Positions 61,560 to 64,000 of a stretch of DNA of 64,000 bases are shown here, piece by piece. The notes below the pieces were generated by a model that saw nothing but the letters and a program-made list of their open reading frames with translations, was not told the origin of the DNA and did not search any database. The stretch covers positions 110,912,368-110,976,367 of the forward strand of contig NC_058337.1 of the NCBI RefSeq assembly GCF_905475395.1, in the 5' to 3' direction. Position 1 is the first letter of the stretch, and each line of letters begins with the position of its first letter. The stretch is from Chrysoperla carnea (Eukaryota > Arthropoda > Insecta > Neuroptera > Chrysopidae). A program made the translations under genes and the position numbers.

Positions 61560-62249
61560 ATGGCGTCTGCTTTCGCTGGTAATTACGAACACGAAAAAGA
61601 TGAAAATATGGAACAATATTACAAAGCTCTTGGTAAGTTTTCTTAATTTTACACCAAAATTTAAAAAGGGTAAACATTTTCGAAACTAGGTTATATAGAT
61701 GTACAAAACGAGAAAAAACAGTGCAGAAAAAATCCATCAAATACATTGTTTTAAAACGTATTCATATTGCAGGACTTCCTGATGCTGAAGTTGAAAAATA
61801 CAAGAAACCATGGCGCACAAACGTAATCGAAGTAAATGGTGATGATGTTCATGTGACAACAAATGCAAAAATTTCATATAAACTAGGTCACGATGTTGAC
61901 GAAATTCTTGCAAATGGTCATAAAGTGAAGGTAAGTTATCTAAGTTTTCGTACAGTGATTCAGCTACCAGTATTTTTATAACAGTCTCTGAGTACGCTTA
62001 TGATTTTGTTTGTTTTATTTATTTAGAGTCATGCAAGTTTGGAGGGTCCTAAATTGGTTGTAAGATCCACATCACCTGATGGCAGAAAAGGAACCAGAAC
62101 ATATGAACTCTACGATCAAGGAGTATTAATCGTAAGTTAATATTTTTAAATATTCTGGTCCATTTTTCTCAAACATTATTTTAACTTTTCAGAGCTTGGA
62201 ATTAGAAGGTTCACCAGTAGTTGGAAAAATCTACTATAAACGAAAATAG
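61560..62249 (+). CDS. fatty-acid-binding protein family gene 4 (divergent FABP-like, 130 aa)
   Basis: Exons are 61560-61632, 61773-61930, 62027-62131 and 62193-62249. Introns of 140, 96 and 61 bp are all GTAAGT/GTAAGN...AG, with phases 1, 0, 0. The protein starts MASAFAGNYEHEKDENMEQY. Helix II is LPDAEVEKYKKPW rather than the VPK-type lid of the other three. Later segments are VIEVNGDDVHVTT, ISYKLGHDVDEI, KVKSHASLEGPKLVV, GTRTYELYDQG and VVGKIYYKRK. The F-K-L-G-x-x-V-D-E-like strand (YKLGHDVDEI) is closer to general FABPs than its counterparts in genes 1-3. The Arg in TRTYE is present and the terminal motif is K-I-Y. Divergence suggests a different ligand or tissue. The exon junctions and the lack of internal stops make the gene structure secure. 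Confidence 0.9.
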
Positions 62250-62336
62250 GGACTTCGATTAAGGTTTTAATATTTGACTCTGATTTATGATACCGTGTTT
62301 TTATTTCATTTCTTAATATAATACAAGATAAGCATA

Positions 62337-62342
62337 ATTAAA
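62337..62342 (+). terminator. possible ATTAAA polyadenylation signal of FABP gene 4
   Basis: The nearest good hexamer variant, 88 bp after the stop; no AATAAA was seen before it. Confidence 0.35.
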
Positions 62343-62689
62343 TTCAGTTGTTTTATTTAAAATTATTACCCTTTTAGATCTTAAGCTTCGGTTCATTTGT
62401 AGGACTTATTTGCAATCCGTCTGCAATTGATGAATATTTGTATTTTTGTTCTTAATTAGAAGATACTGAACTACCGGCGCAGAAGGTAACGGACACACAG
62501 CGGCGTGTCTTCGCACCGCTTCTAAGAATGTCGAAAGTATCAAAGAAACGATTATCTTTCTATAAGCCTAAGAAAAAAATAAATATTCATTAGTGTAACC
62601 TGGTTGTTGGAGGTGGTCTGTTAAAAATTTGAAATATTTGTCTTTTAAAACTTTTTGAATATTTGCAAAGTCGTCGAAAGTTAGTCGCG
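62343..62689. other. short intergenic stretch
   Basis: A more GC-rich patch at 62472-62525 (GGACACACAGCGGCGTGTCT) contains an imperfect ACACAGCGGCGTGT palindrome. Nothing else was noted. Confidence 0.45.
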
Positions 62690-63086
62690 TAAATCAAATA
62701 AACCTGACTCAATTCACTTCGAAAAGTGAAAAGGTAAAATAATTAGGTAATGCAAAACAATAATTCAAAGAACAAAGTCAACTCAAATATTTTAATTTAA
62801 ATTAAAATATTTTTAAAAATTTGTCCCAAAAAATGATAGCTCTCTGAGTATCCTTTTCATTTCATCTGATGTCCTTGACCATCACTTTGGTATTAATTTT
62901 TGAAGGAGTGTTATAAGTTTAAAGTGGTTATCTGGGCGTCTGTGTATTTTTCAGTGGAATCGTAGCGCTTTTACGATCGAACCGACTTGATTGAGAACCT
63001 TTTATAGTTAAGTTTCTTAAAATCGGTTTACAAGGAATAAATCGCGTTTGTCGATTTTTTTTTAAATTTTGTAAATTTCACTTGTT
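62690..63086 (+). repeat. dispersed repeat A, 3' half copy
   Basis: It holds only the middle (AAAAAATGATAGCTCTCTGA, CCTTTTCATTTCATCTGATG) and the second module (GTTATAAGTTTAAAGTGGTT, GATCGAACCGACTTGATTGA), then the common terminus GTAAATTTCACTTGT. It starts abruptly, so it is 5' truncated. Confidence 0.65.
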
Positions 63087-64000
63087 ATATTTTTCGGCTA
63101 AAACTTTATCACCCACTTGGCATAATAGTTGTTTTTTTTTGGTGTCCCCTACATCCGATAGAAGTTTGTCGCTATATTTATGCAGCAACCTAAATCATCT
63201 TGTACCCAGGCAATGTATACTGACTACACAAATATGTGCTAGTGTGTTCAGTTATTATAGCTGAACCAATAATTCCTGAAATAATGTAATTGTTTTTAAA
63301 GCATATTCATGTACTAATATTTAAATAATTTAATTACCGAATAAATTATTTATGAATAAATATTTTTATTATTAAAAAATGGAATTAAATAATTTACTAA
63401 AAAAAATATGCATTTTCATATATGTTAAATATAAAATGTTGATAAAATTTATAAAATATAAGTTGATAAAAATTCTACCTCATAGTCACTAGTACAATAA
63501 ATACAGATTTTTAGCTCAACCATTTTAGCAGCTCGCTGAAAAGTTTGTTGTTTGTATTTGAAAGGATATAAAATTACGTGTCAAAGTTGCTATCACGTGA
63601 ATCTTTAGAAAAATTGGGAAATGAAAATTATAAAAATGAAAAAGTACTATGCATTGTGTATAAAGTAATCAATAACAATTTCTATTCTCAAAAAGTGATT
63701 GAAAATTGTCAAAGGAAATAAAAAGTTATTGGGTTGCCAGATTTTATCGACTCATTTGAACTGGCAACCTATTTTTTTGAAAAGGTAGATTGAAAACTAT
63801 GATTTTTCGTGAAAATTGTTCGTTTTCTTTTTTATCCAAGTTGGTACCCTAATTTTAACAAATTTAGAGCCGATTACATTTGAGACAGATGATTTTGAGG
63901 TCCGCTCCTTGACCATTTTACTTAACTTTAAATCTTTTACTTTTTACTTAACTTTTACTTAAATTTTAAATAAACATATAAATTAAGTTTTGAATTATTT
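63087..64000. other. AT-rich right flank
   Basis: No gene was recognised. (A)CTTTTACTTAACTTT-like near-repeats occur at 63918-63966. Confidence 0.45.

Noticed and set aside
1-64000. CRISPR arrays, operons, riboswitches or other prokaryotic systems
   Set aside because: No spaced direct-repeat arrays or dense ORFs; introns, TATA boxes and retroelements indicate eukaryotic nuclear DNA.

Overview
This is an AT-rich, gene-poor eukaryotic nuclear window, most likely from an insect. The evidence is short GT-AG introns (61-437 bp), fatty-acid-binding-protein (FABP) genes of arthropod type, Tc1/mariner-like terminal repeats, a tRNA-type SINE, non-LTR retrotransposon relics with an RNase H domain, and TATA(A/T)A boxes 60-95 bp before start codons. 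The insect order cannot be fixed from the sequence.

Layout. 0-3.5 kb: dispersed repeats, no gene. 3.5-6.5 kb: a composite element with about 450 bp nearly identical terminal inverted repeats. They flank one frameshifted protein that reads as a FEN1/XPG-like (PIN-fold) nuclease followed by a CRC/tesmin-type cysteine motif; this is the most unusual object in the window. 6.5-38 kb: repeats only. These are a dimeric element ending in CCCCCGA with many copies, a SINE, a Tc1/mariner MITE, a non-LTR reverse-transcriptase relic, two copies of a composite inverted/direct repeat (the second is at 49.6 kb), and a perfect 50 bp tandem duplication.

38.4-62.3 kb: a cluster of four intact FABP-family genes. 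One is on the minus strand (38.4-39.1 kb). Three are on the plus strand (55.1-56.4, 59.0-59.9 and 61.6-62.2 kb). I assembled each from four exons whose junctions sit at the classic FABP intron positions (phase 1 after codon 23 or 24, then phase 0, phase 0). They encode 130-134 residue beta-barrel carriers for fatty acids or similar lipids. All four carry Lys where most FABPs have the second binding-site Arg (the R-x-Y motif). The 16 kb between the divergent first and second genes holds only repeats: a second mariner MITE, an RNase H relic, and hairpin-rich AT DNA.

The four genes are tandem paralogs rather than an operon, and each appears to have its own promoter. They probably supply related cytosolic lipid carriers for different tissues or ligands. 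Everything else looks like mobile-element debris or unannotatable AT-rich DNA. All homology calls are from reading motifs by eye; no database search was possible.
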